Assembly (NCBI GenBank): GCA_003483885.1
Contig: DMXI01000217.1
Location: forward strand, 1 to 64,000
Origin: Microscillaceae bacterium
GTDB lineage: Bacteria; Bacteroidota; Bacteroidia; Cytophagales; Microscillaceae
Length of the DNA stretch: 64,000 bases
Direction: 5' to 3'
A program made the position numbers and the translations under genes. The notes below the pieces were generated by a model. That model had not been told where the DNA came from. It ran no database searches and worked only from the letters and a program-made list of their open reading frames with translations. This document shows positions 25,934-32,813 of this stretch, one piece after another (position 1 is the stretch's first letter; every line of letters starts with the position of its first letter).

Positions 25934-26440
25934 TTAAGCCTGTTTTAGCTCCAACTTATAATACTCTGCTGGATTTTCGCCAAAAGTGGCCTTATACAAT
26001 GCAAAACCTTGTTTGGTAAGTACTTTTACCGATGCATCATTTTCTGGGTTAACAATACCAATCAATTCTTTGATGTTTGGAAAGGCTTGGGCGTGTTTCA
26101 TCAGGCAGCATAGCATCTCAGTAGCGTATCCCGCTCCCCAATATTCGGGCATCATGCCATAGCCAACTTCAACTTGGGTTTGGGCTTCGTCCAGATACGT
26201 AAACTTGGCAATGCCGACAAACTCTCTACTTGCTTGATTTTTAGCGGTATAAAACCCCATATTAGGATAGGTTTCATTCGTTTTCAAGGTTTTTGCAAAG
26301 CGTGCTTCGGCTTGTTCTTTGGTTAAACCCGTTCCCGTGATATGGCGCATGACCACATCATCGGTATACCAACGCATATAATTCTCTTTTTCGGCGAAGG
26401 TTACCTGAGTGTATATAAGTCTTTCAGAGGCTAAGGTCAT
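25934..26440 (-). CDS. GNAT family N-acetyltransferase
   Basis: A 168-residue GNAT (RimJ/RimL-like) acetyltransferase. The acyl-CoA binding part is visible as EVGYGMMPEYWGAGYATEM near residues 92-112, and the C-terminal ENDASVKVLTKQGF is typical. It probably acetylates a protein N-terminus or small amine using acetyl-CoA. Substrate unknown. It is transcribed convergently with the ftsB-like gene; the stops are 5 bases apart, without room for a terminator. ATG 26,440 is the natural start. Confidence 0.85.
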   Translation of the reverse strand: MTLASERLIYTQVTFAEKENYMRWYTDDVVMRHITGTGLTKEQAEARFAKTLKTNETYPNMGFYTAKNQASREFVGIAKFTYLDEAQTQVEVGYGMMPEYWGAGYATEMLCCLMKHAQAFPNIKELIGIVNPENDASVKVLTKQGFALYKATFGENPAEYYKLELKQA

Positions 26441-26606
26441 CGTATAAAAATTTAAAATTTGTGTGTCAGATTAGTAGCCAAATCTAATCAATTCTTTTCC
26501 ATCTCTTCCTATATTTTTGGACGATTGCTCTATACATTGGTGTATGACTATAAACTATAGGTTAGGGAATCGAATGCCTGTTTCCAGGATGAATAATGAC
26601 GAGCAA

Positions 26607-26978
26607 CTAGCAACCCACGTCTTTTCCTGCTTTCCAAAGTTTGAATGTCTCGGCTATAAATGCCTCTACGCCTGAATCTTCTACACTTGTTGTCTTTTTG
26701 AAACGAATGCACCCTTTACCTATATTTACCCCTTTCAATAACTTACCCTCCGGATCTACCTTTTGAATATCTCCTATGTATAAACTCACATAGTTTTTTT
26801 GAGCATTGAGACAAAACACCGGTTCTTGACCATAGCTCAACATTTTGTATTGTATACCTTCAGTCAAATCAGGCGCTTGGGTGCGAATCAACGCTCGAAT
26901 GGCCTCGAGTTTTTCTTTTCTCCAATCTTGTTCAAGAACGTCCAGGTATTCTTCAGGGGTTTGTACGTCGTATTGCAT
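26607..26978 (-). CDS. DUF1801-like protein (YdhG family)
   Basis: A 123-residue protein with the DUF1801/YdhG-type fold: an N-terminal helical half (EYLDVLEQDWRKEKLEAIRALI), a central KMLSYGQEPVFCLNAQKNYVSLYIGD segment, and a C-terminal KGCIRFKKTTS segment followed by a helix. This family includes the Bacillus iron-chaperone-related frataxin-like YdhG, but most members lack a proven role. It lies 165 bases downstream of the GNAT gene start on the same strand and just left of the RNA-fragment mosaic. No operon partner is evident. Confidence 0.75.
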   Translation of the reverse strand: MQYDVQTPEEYLDVLEQDWRKEKLEAIRALIRTQAPDLTEGIQYKMLSYGQEPVFCLNAQKNYVSLYIGDIQKVDPEGKLLKGVNIGKGCIRFKKTTSVEDSGVEAFIAETFKLWKAGKDVGC

Positions 26979-27061
26979 GTTGTTTTTGATCCAAAATACA
27001 AATTTTCAGCTAAAGTCACCTGCTCAATCCCTACAACTTAAGCTCCGACCGTCGTTTATCA

Positions 27062-27141
27062 GGGCTTTGGCACCTCGATGTCGGCTGGTACCACACGCAA
27101 GTTGCAGCCTGGATTCCGAACGTGGAAAGTGACACCTTATA
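27062..27141 (+). pseudogene. 23S rRNA fragment, PTC/A-loop region (~E. coli 2490-2590)
   Basis: TTTGGCACCTCGATGTCGGC at 27,066-27,085 equals the conserved 23S segment near E. coli 2490-2510. Further on, GGATTCCGAACGTGGAAAGTG follows the GGGTTTAGAACGTCGTGAGA part near 2555-2575 (about 70% by eye). Sequence between the two parts is shortened, so the helices cannot form normally. Confidence 0.7.
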
Positions 27142-27148
27142 GAAGAGC

Positions 27149-27217
27149 CTTGAACCCTCACTCAATTGGTAGAGCAATTGATTTGTAATGGGTAGGTACC
27201 GGGTTGCACGAGCGGTG
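27149..27217 (+). pseudogene. degenerate tRNA-Thr(TGT)-like sequence
   Basis: The D-arm (CTCAATTGGTAGAGCA at 27,161-27,176) and the anticodon region with loop TTTGTAA (anticodon TGT) match tRNA-Thr. The anticodon stem is mismatched, the T-loop is changed (GGTTGCACG in place of GGTTCGA), and no complementary acceptor arm is seen, so it should not fold or function. Confidence 0.65.
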
Positions 27218-27647
27218 AGAGTTTGAGTAAACTTTTGATCAAATATGACAGGAAAAATGGATGAATTTCTGGCAAATGTGAAGGTTTTTGGAGTCTACTC
27301 TCAGGTTATTTGATAAATATTTGTGTTTTTTAGAGGCAATTCGGGCGTATCATTCAATTCCTGACAAAATACGATCATAATGAGCAAAAATGAACGCTTA
27401 AAACCACCAAAACAGCTTATATTTCAAGGTATTTATCCAGTATTTTCCGGTATCAAATAGGTATATTTCAATAATTACAAAAACAAACAAAAAGCTTCTT
27501 TAATACTATTTAAACCGCTATTTTACACCTAAAAATCTTACTAATACAAGAGAATTTCACGTTTTCTAAATAAAAATCAAGATATTTTTTTCGGTAACTT
27601 CAGAAATCAACATTATTACTACCAAAACACCCTAAAAACCGATGAAT

Positions 27648-27778
27648 TGCAACGAAAATCTGGGGAGTAAACTGGATTAGATACCTTGGTAGTCCATAGC
27701 GCTTGACAGCTATTGGTCTTTAGCCTTTAGCTATTGGCTTTTTTCGGTGATTCCGCCCTGTACTACCAATTCAAAACG
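27648..27778 (+). pseudogene. 16S rRNA fragment A (~E. coli 765-905, internally altered)
   Basis: The 790-loop region is clear: CTGGATTAGATACCTTGGTA lies at 27,672-27,691, within a longer match spanning 27,648-27,700. A second part near 27,753-27,778 (CCGCCCTGTACTACCAATTC) corresponds to the CCGCCTGGGGAGTACG... segment near 875-905, in the right order. The part between has been replaced by unrelated AT-rich sequence that includes a direct repeat of AGCTATTGG. Confidence 0.7.
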
Positions 27779-27835
27779 ATTTTGGGATGGCTATAATACA
27801 CTCATAATTAGAAATTTAATTATTTAATAGTTAGA

Positions 27836-27924
27836 AGTCTAGAGGAATTGACGGGGCCTCACAAATAAGCCTCAAACACCGAGTGAAACATCGTGGATGT
27901 CGGGTCAAACGTTAATCTTATACC
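27836..27924 (+). pseudogene. 16S rRNA fragment B (~E. coli 905-975)
   Basis: GAGGAATTGACGGGGCCTCA (27,842-27,861) matches the universal region near 910-926. Downstream, the sequence through GTGGATGTCGGGTCAAACGT and TTAATCTTATACC follows GGTGGAGCATGTGGTTTAAT and GAAGAACCTTACC with scattered changes. It is 16S order after fragment A, separated by about 57 unrelated bases. Confidence 0.7.
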
Positions 27925-27936
27925 AGTTATTTCTCC

Positions 27937-27986
27937 TTGTAACGGTTCTAAGGTAGCGAAATTCCTTGCCAAGGAAGTCATTACCT
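27937..27986 (+). pseudogene. 23S rRNA fragment, H69-H71 region (~E. coli 1915-1960)
   Basis: AACGGTTCTAAGGTAGCGAA (27,941-27,960) is almost identical to the conserved 23S region at 1924-1943, followed by ATTCCTTGCCAAGGAAGTCA similar to the next 20 bases. It lies immediately after a 16S piece, so 16S and 23S segments are joined within about 12 bases, which does not occur in a normal rrn operon. Confidence 0.75.
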
Positions 27987-27993
27987 TAAAAGA

Positions 27994-28017
27994 GAGGTGT
28001 TCTACCAACTGATCTGC
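27994..28017 (-). pseudogene. isolated tRNA D-arm fragment
   Basis: Read on the minus strand, GATCAGTTGGTAGAACACCT is a typical bacterial tRNA D-arm. No matching acceptor, anticodon or T-arm is adjacent, because the next tRNA-like piece to the right is another D-arm. Confidence 0.55.
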
Positions 28018-28026
28018 GACCGACAG

Positions 28027-28061
28027 CTTGGAAGATCGCTGCTCTATCTACTGAACTACCC
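28027..28061 (-). pseudogene. tRNA-Gly(TCC)-like 5' half
   Basis: Read on the minus strand, GGGTAGTTCAGTAGATAGAG followed by CAGCGATCTTCCAAG gives a D-arm and an anticodon loop carrying TCC, the Gly anticodon. The T-arm and the 3' acceptor strand are missing; the next sequence on that strand is the D-arm of another tRNA. Confidence 0.55.
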
Positions 28062-28109
28062 TATTTTGGTGATGAATCCGACGCTTTTATCAACTGGGGA
28101 ACCCAAAAA

Positions 28110-28165
28110 ACCATCTAATCAGTGTATACGTTCCCGCATCTTGTACACACCGCCCGTCAATACCT
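28110..28165 (+). pseudogene. 16S rRNA fragment C, decoding region (~E. coli 1340-1410)
   Basis: CTTGTACACACCGCCCGTCA (28,140-28,159) is identical to the universal 16S decoding-site segment near 1390-1410, preceded by ATACGTTCCCGCAT (compare ATACGTTCCCGGGC). The 16S stretch between ~975 and ~1340 is absent and replaced by 23S and tRNA fragments. Confidence 0.8.
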
Positions 28166-28183
28166 TACCAAATAGTTATGAAG

Positions 28184-28256
28184 GAGCGACTTAAGGGACT
28201 CGAACCCCCGACCTCTGGGTTATAAGCCCGACGGATTGCTAAAAACTCAGCTGATA
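28184..28256 (-). pseudogene. degenerate tRNA-Ile(TAT)-like gene
   Basis: On the minus strand the piece runs from a damaged D-arm (CAGCTGAGTTTTTAGCA) through an anticodon loop CTTATAA (anticodon TAT) to an intact T-arm (GGTCGGGGGTTCGAGTCCC). It is the most complete of the set. The acceptor stem is not complementary and the D-arm is disrupted, so function is unlikely. Confidence 0.6.
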
Positions 28257-28302
28257 CAGTGGTGGGATTCGAACCCGTGACCCATTCCTTATCAAGAGTG
28301 TA
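28257..28302 (-). pseudogene. tRNA-Ile(GAT)-like 3' half
   Basis: On the minus strand, CTTGATAAGGAATGGGTCAC followed by GGGTTCGAATCCCACCA gives an anticodon loop with GAT and an intact T-arm, ending in CCA-like bases. The 5' half is absent. It directly abuts the TAT-type tRNA remnant. Confidence 0.6.
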
Positions 28303-28330
28303 TTGTCACGCAGGAGGTCGCGGGTTCAAG
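28303..28330 (+). pseudogene. tRNA-Asp 3' half (plus strand)
   Basis: TGTCACGCAGGAGGTCGCGG (28,304-28,323) and GTTCAAG following match the anticodon loop (GTC) and T-arm of tRNA-Asp on the plus strand. The 5' half lies right beside it, but on the opposite strand. Confidence 0.65.
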
Positions 28331-28368
28331 CGTGACAGTCAGGTATTCTAACCAAGTGAACTGAATGC
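28331..28368 (-). pseudogene. tRNA-Asp 5' half (minus strand), inverted against its 3' half
   Basis: On the minus strand, AGTTCACTTGGTTAGAATAC followed by CTGACTGTCACG is a tRNA-Asp D-arm and anticodon 5' half. It meets the 3' half tail-to-tail: TGTCACGC (28,304-28,311) and GCGTGACA (28,330-28,337) form an 8-bp inverted repeat around the 3' half, as if the 3' half had been flipped at the anticodon. Confidence 0.65.
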
Positions 28369-28430
28369 TTTAGACAAGCCTTGAAAATCGTTATATTGAT
28401 TATTGTTTTTAAATACTAAACCAAATCATC

Positions 28431-29027
28431 ATGAAAAAAATCAGTTTATTACTTCTTGTTCTTGTGTTGGGTAGTTTGAATTTACAAGCCCAAGGCAAAC
28501 GAGTGTTGGTAGCCGAACCCAACCACTCTACCATTGGATTTGCCATCCCAATTGCCAACTTGAGTAAAGTCACAGGCAAGTTTACTGATTATGACCTCAA
28601 AATAGCTTGGGATGAAAACAACCCTACCCAATCTACGCTGGAAGCCAACATCAAGGTAGCCAGTATCAATACTGGGATACCTGGAAGAGACAAACACTTA
28701 CAGTCTAAAATGTTTTTTGACGCAGAGAATAACCCTAACATCACTTTTAAGAGTAGCAAAATTGAGCAAAAACCAGGTAGTCGCAATGAATTCATTGCTT
28801 ATGGAGCTTTTACTATGAGAGGAGTTACTAAGTCAGTAGTGATTCCTTTTAAGTACACTGGAAAAAGCGGTAAAAACACTTTAGGTTTTAGCATTCGCTG
28901 GAGTGTCAATCGCCAGGTATACGGAGTAGGTAGTGAGTTTAAACATACTACTATGAAGGAATTTTTGGGCAACAATGTTGAAATCCAAATTGACTTTTGG
29001 ACGAAAAAACCGAGGAAGAAAAAGTAA
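28431..29027 (+). CDS. YceI family periplasmic lipid-binding protein
   Basis: A 198-residue protein with a signal peptide (about 1-21, ending LQAQG) and the lipocalin-like YceI fold: DPNHSTIGFAI-type opening (EPNHSTIGFAIPIANLSKVTGKF), the central RDKHLQSKMFFDAENNPNITFKS, and a closing GSEFKHTTMKEFLGNNVEIQID. Family members bind isoprenoid-type lipids (polyprenyl, quinone precursors) in the periplasm. Length fits. No obvious partner gene is adjacent; the RNA mosaic lies upstream and a MITE-like element downstream. Confidence 0.92.
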   Translation: MKKISLLLLVLVLGSLNLQAQGKRVLVAEPNHSTIGFAIPIANLSKVTGKFTDYDLKIAWDENNPTQSTLEANIKVASINTGIPGRDKHLQSKMFFDAENNPNITFKSSKIEQKPGSRNEFIAYGAFTMRGVTKSVVIPFKYTGKSGKNTLGFSIRWSVNRQVYGVGSEFKHTTMKEFLGNNVEIQIDFWTKKPRKKK

Positions 29028-29089
29028 TATTAAACGAGTTAGATGGCTATATGGTTGAATGGTTATATTGCTGCATTATGCATCGCATA

Positions 29090-29273
29090 ATACCAATCTA
29101 TAGATAAAATCTGTACACCTTTTCTTCGGTAGAAACGGGCCAGAGGCCCTACTATAATAGTCACTCGCCTCAGGCAAGCGACGAATAGGTACTCGTTCAC
29201 GATTTATCGGAATGAGCAATATTGAGAGGCTTCCAGCCGTAAATTTGTACAGGTTATCTCTATGGATTAGTAT
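29090..29273. mobile_element. MITE-like element with 27-bp imperfect terminal inverted repeats
   Basis: The left end (29,090-29,116) and right end (29,247-29,273) match as inverted repeats at 22 of 27 positions, with CTGTAC inside each. The interior is made of small hairpins (GGGCC-AGA-GGCCC at 29,138-29,150; TTCTTCGGTAGAA nearby) and carries no ORF. No transposase is nearby and a flanking target duplication is not clear. Confidence 0.5.
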
Positions 29274-29284
29274 AAGGATCTTGG

Positions 29285-29317
29285 TTGTAATTCATTATTA
29301 AAAGTCGAGACGACTTC
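29285..29317. repeat. 33-bp dispersed repeat with AAGTCGAGACGACTT palindrome (copy 1)
   Basis: These 33 bases are identical to 44,998-45,030. The 3' part contains the near-palindrome AAGTCGAGACGACTT, which recurs at 44,781-44,798 (one change) and 55,361-55,376 in the other orientation. This is a genome-dispersed intergenic repeat. Confidence 0.75.
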
Positions 29318-29446
29318 CCAGAGAAAATCGATACTTTCAAAGTTTTTCCTTTTTGCCTTGATAATGCTTAACTAAATGACATTGCTCCTTGGGCTGGCAC
29401 ACGCAATGACCAAGTGACCATTTACCTCAAACCCTAAGTTCAAATA

Positions 29447-30799
29447 TTAAAAACTCATTGTAAATACCGTCCCCTCTCCTACCACCGAACTACACTGGAG
29501 ACTACCCTTGTGCTGTAGCATGATTTGGCGGGAGAGGCTAAGGCCAATGCCTGAACCTTGCTCTTTGGTGGTATAAAAAGGTACAAAAATACGATCCAAC
29601 ACTTCGACAGGAATTCCTGGTCCGTTGTCTTTTACGCTAATGAGGGTTTTGCCTTCGCGACTTTGGTTGACTGCCAGTGTGATATGGGGGTAATCTTGTT
29701 CTTCGAGGGCTTCCAGTGCATTTTTAAGGAGATTGATTAGCACTTGTTCAATCAATTGTACATCGGCTAAGAAGAATACATCAGTTTCAGGCACATCTAT
29801 TAGCAAAGGTACTTTGGCTTCTTGCAGCCGAGGGCGTAACAAAGTCTGCATACGCTCTACCAATTCTTGAGCCGATACTTTGGCAAACCTAGGGGGCGGA
29901 ATTCGGGTGAGGTTTTTATAAGTTTCCGTAAAGTCTACCAAGCCTTTGCTCCGGTTGTGAATAGCTTCTAATCCCAGGCTTATGTCGGTAATGGTTTTCT
30001 CAGTGATGGATTCTTCGCTCTTTTTTTGATTTTCTACAATAAGGTGTAGGGTATCACTCAGTGAGGTAATGGGCACCACTGAGTTCATAATTTCGTGGGT
30101 GAGCACCCGAATAAGTTTCTGCCAGGCATCCAACTCTTTTTCTTCCAGTTCACCTTTAATGTCTTGTGCCGAAATAAGCTTGAAATATTTGCCTTTGAGG
30201 GTAAACTCAGTGGCTTGGATAGCCAATTGCAACAAATCCGTTTCCAGGTTGATTTTAATGAGTTGCCGCTCTCCGGCTTTGATGTTTTGTACTGTTTTGA
30301 GTAAATCTGGATTAATTTTCGCCAAATCGTTGATACTTCGTAAGTGTAGTTGGGGTTGCTGAAACATGCGCTTGAGAGCATCATTGAAAAGGTGGATTTT
30401 ACCATTGCTGTCAAAACTGATAATCCCCACATTGACGTGCTGCACGAGCATTTGTTGATGCAAAAAGAGCACTTCCCGCTCTGCATTGAGCTGGCGAAAC
30501 TTATCATTGATGGCGTTGAAAGAACTATACAAATGCTGCTGAGATTTTCCTTTGTGGCTCCCCGAAAAACGGGTGGTGAAGTCGTTGTGTAACAAGGCCA
30601 GCAAAAAATTCCCTAAATCGCGGTTGGTTTTGTCTACGTACCACAAAAACTCAATACTGGCTAGTACAATAAATACCACCATATACACACTGCGAAGATA
30701 GCGCTCAAGTACTACGGCTGAGTACATCAACATGCCAATGAGGGTTATCAGAATGAGTAGCCGAAAGAGTATGTTGAGTTTTACGTTTTTATAAACCAT
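29447..30799 (-). CDS. membrane sensor histidine kinase (NtrB-like)
   Basis: A 450-residue kinase from ATG 30,799; ten further upstream codons are open. Two membrane helices (about residues 11-30 and 37-55) frame a very short periplasmic loop. A HAMP-like linker and a PAS-type domain (about 115-215) follow. The H-box HEIMN, with H235 as the phosphorylated residue, and the ATP-binding N, G1 (DNGPGIP), F and G2 (GSGIGLSLS) boxes complete the kinase. It is expected to phosphorylate the NtrC-type regulator encoded upstream. The start overlaps the regulator's stop by 11 bases, so expression is coupled. Substrate signal unknown. Confidence 0.9.
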   Translation of the reverse strand: MVYKNVKLNILFRLLILITLIGMLMYSAVVLERYLRSVYMVVFIVLASIEFLWYVDKTNRDLGNFLLALLHNDFTTRFSGSHKGKSQQHLYSSFNAINDKFRQLNAEREVLFLHQQMLVQHVNVGIISFDSNGKIHLFNDALKRMFQQPQLHLRSINDLAKINPDLLKTVQNIKAGERQLIKINLETDLLQLAIQATEFTLKGKYFKLISAQDIKGELEEKELDAWQKLIRVLTHEIMNSVVPITSLSDTLHLIVENQKKSEESITEKTITDISLGLEAIHNRSKGLVDFTETYKNLTRIPPPRFAKVSAQELVERMQTLLRPRLQEAKVPLLIDVPETDVFFLADVQLIEQVLINLLKNALEALEEQDYPHITLAVNQSREGKTLISVKDNGPGIPVEVLDRIFVPFYTTKEQGSGIGLSLSRQIMLQHKGSLQCSSVVGEGTVFTMSF

Positions 30800-32162
30800 A
30801 TTTTTCCATTCTGCGATACATCGAGCCACGGGTCAGTCCCAGTTCTTTGGCAGCGTGGCTTACATTTCCTTTGTGTTTGACCAAGGCGTTTTTAATGGCC
30901 CATTTTTCCAATTCTTCTAAATTATAGTTTTCAAATTCCTTTTCTTCCTCGTTTTCTTCGGTAAGAAACTGAAAATCAGAAGACTTAAGGGTATTTCCAT
31001 CGCTTAAGATCACCGCTCTTTCCAAGGCGTGTTGCAACTCTCGCACATTGCCTGGCCAGGCGTATTTTTGCAGTTTTTTTACTACATATTCGGGCACTCG
31101 GAGCGCTGGCTTTTGGTATTTTTTACAATAGGTTTTTAGAAAGTGTTCCGCGAGTAAGGGCACATCTTCCGGGCGATCACGCAACGCAGGTAAATTGATG
31201 GCTACGGTATTGATTCGATACAGCAAATCTTGACGAAATGAGCCTTCTTTTACCATTTTGGTCAAATTCATATTGGTAGCACATACCAACCGAATGTCCA
31301 CCTCGATGGGTTTGTTACTGCCCACCCTTACTACTTTACGGCTTTGTAGTACTGTCAACAATTTGGCCTGTAAAGGCAAAGAAAGGTTGCCGATTTCATC
31401 CAAAAACAGGGTGCCTCCTGATGCTGCTTCAAAACGTCCTACTCGATCTTCTTTAGCGTCAGTAAAAGCGCCTTTTTTATGCCCAAAAAGTTCACTTTCA
31501 AACAAGGTTTCAGAAATGGCTCCCAAATCCACACTAATAAATACCTCTCCCGAACGTGGCGAGCTACGGTGCAAGGCTCGAGCAATCAATTCTTTTCCAG
31601 TACCATTCTCTCCCAAAATCAATACATTGGCGTCGGTTTGGGCCACTTTTTCCACCGTCTGAAACACCGATTGCATAATTTCAGATCGTCCAATCATATT
31701 GGCGTACTGATAATCCATCGCTGAGCTAAGGATTTCTTTTTGAGAGCGCAGGTGCTTTACCGCTTTTTTGGATTGACTCAACTGATAGGCTGCCGTTACC
31801 GTGGTGATCAGTTTTTCGTTTTGAAAGGGCTTCACCACAAAATCCACTGCTCCATCTTTGATGGCCTGCACCGCAATGTCTACTCCTCCGTAGGCCGTCA
31901 TCAAAATAATACTGGTATTGGGGTCCTGCTCGATAATTTTTTGCAACCATTTTATCCCTTCTTTGCCTGAGGTCTCACCAGGGCGAAAGTTCATGTCCAA
32001 CAATACTACATCAAACACTTGACGAGACAAGGTTTCAGGGATGAGTTTGGGGCTATTGAGCACTTCTACTTTTTTGAAATGCTGCTCTAGCAACATGCGC
32101 AACGACAAGGTTACGTACTGGTCATCGTCTACTATTAATATTTTACCTATTTTCTTGGACAT
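30789..32162 (-). CDS. NtrC-family sigma-54-dependent response regulator
   Basis: A 457-residue regulator. The receiver domain has DDD at 12-14, phospho-acceptor D56 in VVLLDMNFR and K109-type KPF. An AAA+ domain (about 145-375) follows with Walker A GENGTGKE and the sigma-54 loop GAFTDA (the common variant of GAFTGA in this phylum). A Fis-type helix-turn-helix lies at the end (GNVSHAAKELGLTRGSMYRRM). It activates sigma-54 RNA polymerase from upstream sites. It is the first gene of the pair with its kinase. A sigma-54-like promoter lies beside the ABC permease gene to the right, a probable target. Confidence 0.92.
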   Translation of the reverse strand: MSKKIGKILIVDDDQYVTLSLRMLLEQHFKKVEVLNSPKLIPETLSRQVFDVVLLDMNFRPGETSGKEGIKWLQKIIEQDPNTSIILMTAYGGVDIAVQAIKDGAVDFVVKPFQNEKLITTVTAAYQLSQSKKAVKHLRSQKEILSSAMDYQYANMIGRSEIMQSVFQTVEKVAQTDANVLILGENGTGKELIARALHRSSPRSGEVFISVDLGAISETLFESELFGHKKGAFTDAKEDRVGRFEAASGGTLFLDEIGNLSLPLQAKLLTVLQSRKVVRVGSNKPIEVDIRLVCATNMNLTKMVKEGSFRQDLLYRINTVAINLPALRDRPEDVPLLAEHFLKTYCKKYQKPALRVPEYVVKKLQKYAWPGNVRELQHALERAVILSDGNTLKSSDFQFLTEENEEEKEFENYNLEELEKWAIKNALVKHKGNVSHAAKELGLTRGSMYRRMEKYGL

Positions 32163-32263
32163 GCAATTTTTGGGTTAATGATGATGAATGATACATTCAA
32201 TGGTTAATTTTTTTATTGTTTCATTGCTACATTGTTCTATTGTTCCGCTGCGCTTATTGTTCT

Positions 32264-32400
32264 ATTGTTAGTTCCTTCGGCTGCGCTCAGGACAAGTGTT
32301 CCGCCTTCGGCCCCGATAAAAATCGGGATTTACAACTGATTGTTACATTGTTAGTTCCTTCGGCTACGCTCAGGACAGCGTGTTTCGCGATGCGCAGCAG
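32264..32400. repeat. REP-like composite repeat block (copy 2) with tandem 31-bp repeats
   Basis: A 31-base unit (32,264-32,294) recurs at 32,347-32,377 with one change; its core is TTCCTTCGGCTGCGCTCAGG. Between them lie CCGATAAAAATCGG (a hairpin) and AATCGGGATTTACAACT. The same modules occur at 157-262, partly in reverse, and partly at 44,881-44,904. Confidence 0.65.
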
Positions 32401-32797
32401 AAATAACTATCGGTTTTGCAAATATGATAGTCAATTATGAATTATGAATTGATCAATTATATCCGCTTCGCGCTACTCTTCCTCCCTGCGTCTTGTTCCT
32501 CGCTCCCTGCTCCTCTCTACGCTTCGCGCTAACTTTTCATTTTTCACTTAATAAGCTCCCGACTACGAACTAAAAACTATGGACTATCGACCGTCGACTG
32601 TGGACTAATTGGACTAAATAATTTTCTTGCCAGTTATGCAATCACTTCATTATCAAAGGCTTTCCGAAAATAAACAAAAAATACGGATTCAGGCAAATGC
32701 CCACCCACGAAACAGCAAACGTCCATCGGTGGACAGCTTGAAATGAAGCTTACTCAAAAACAGCTAATAATCTACTGATTTACAAACACTTGCAGTT

Positions 32798-32813
32798 TTG
32801 GCTTAAGGATTGA
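32798..32813 (+). promoter_or_regulatory. candidate sigma-54 promoter (-24/-12)
   Basis: TTGGCTTAAGGATTGA fits TTGGC-N5/6-TTGC with correct GG-to-TTG spacing (GG at 32,800-32,801, TTG at 32,810-32,812), missing only the final C of TTGC. It lies 37 bases upstream of the permease ATG, beside the sigma-54 activator gene. Support is by pattern only. Confidence 0.45.

Larger units (their letters stand above)
26979..28430. other. 1.45-kb non-coding region: mosaic of rRNA and tRNA fragments
   Basis: The stretch between the DUF1801 gene and yceI has no convincing gene (a 65-residue frame at 27,997-28,194 lies inside RNA fragments and is rejected). It holds degenerate but recognisable pieces of 16S and 23S rRNA and of at least six tRNAs, out of order and on both strands, itemised below. 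An AT-rich part (about 27,240-27,640) has no recognisable content. Intact helices are broken, so none of the parts looks like a working rRNA or tRNA. Confidence 0.7.
29028..29446. other. uncoded region with MITE-like element and dispersed repeat
   Basis: About 420 bases between yceI and the histidine kinase gene hold no ORF of note. A 184-bp element with terminal inverted repeats (29,090-29,273) and one copy of a 33-bp dispersed repeat (29,285-29,317) are listed separately. Confidence 0.6.

Noticed and set aside
27062..28165. A complete or simply decayed rrn operon
   Set aside because: Segments are missing, out of order and mixed with minus-strand tRNA pieces.
27997..28194. 65-residue ORF (plus strand)
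   Set aside because: It lies wholly within rRNA and tRNA fragments and encodes a chance frame over those pieces.
27149..28368. Working tRNA genes
   Set aside because: All are halves or have broken acceptor stems, changed T-loops or mismatched anticodon stems, so normal folding and charging are unlikely.
31450..31500. GAFTDA instead of GAFTGA as a defect in the sigma-54 activator
   Set aside because: To my knowledge this variant is common in Bacteroidota NtrC-type regulators, so it does not imply loss of function.
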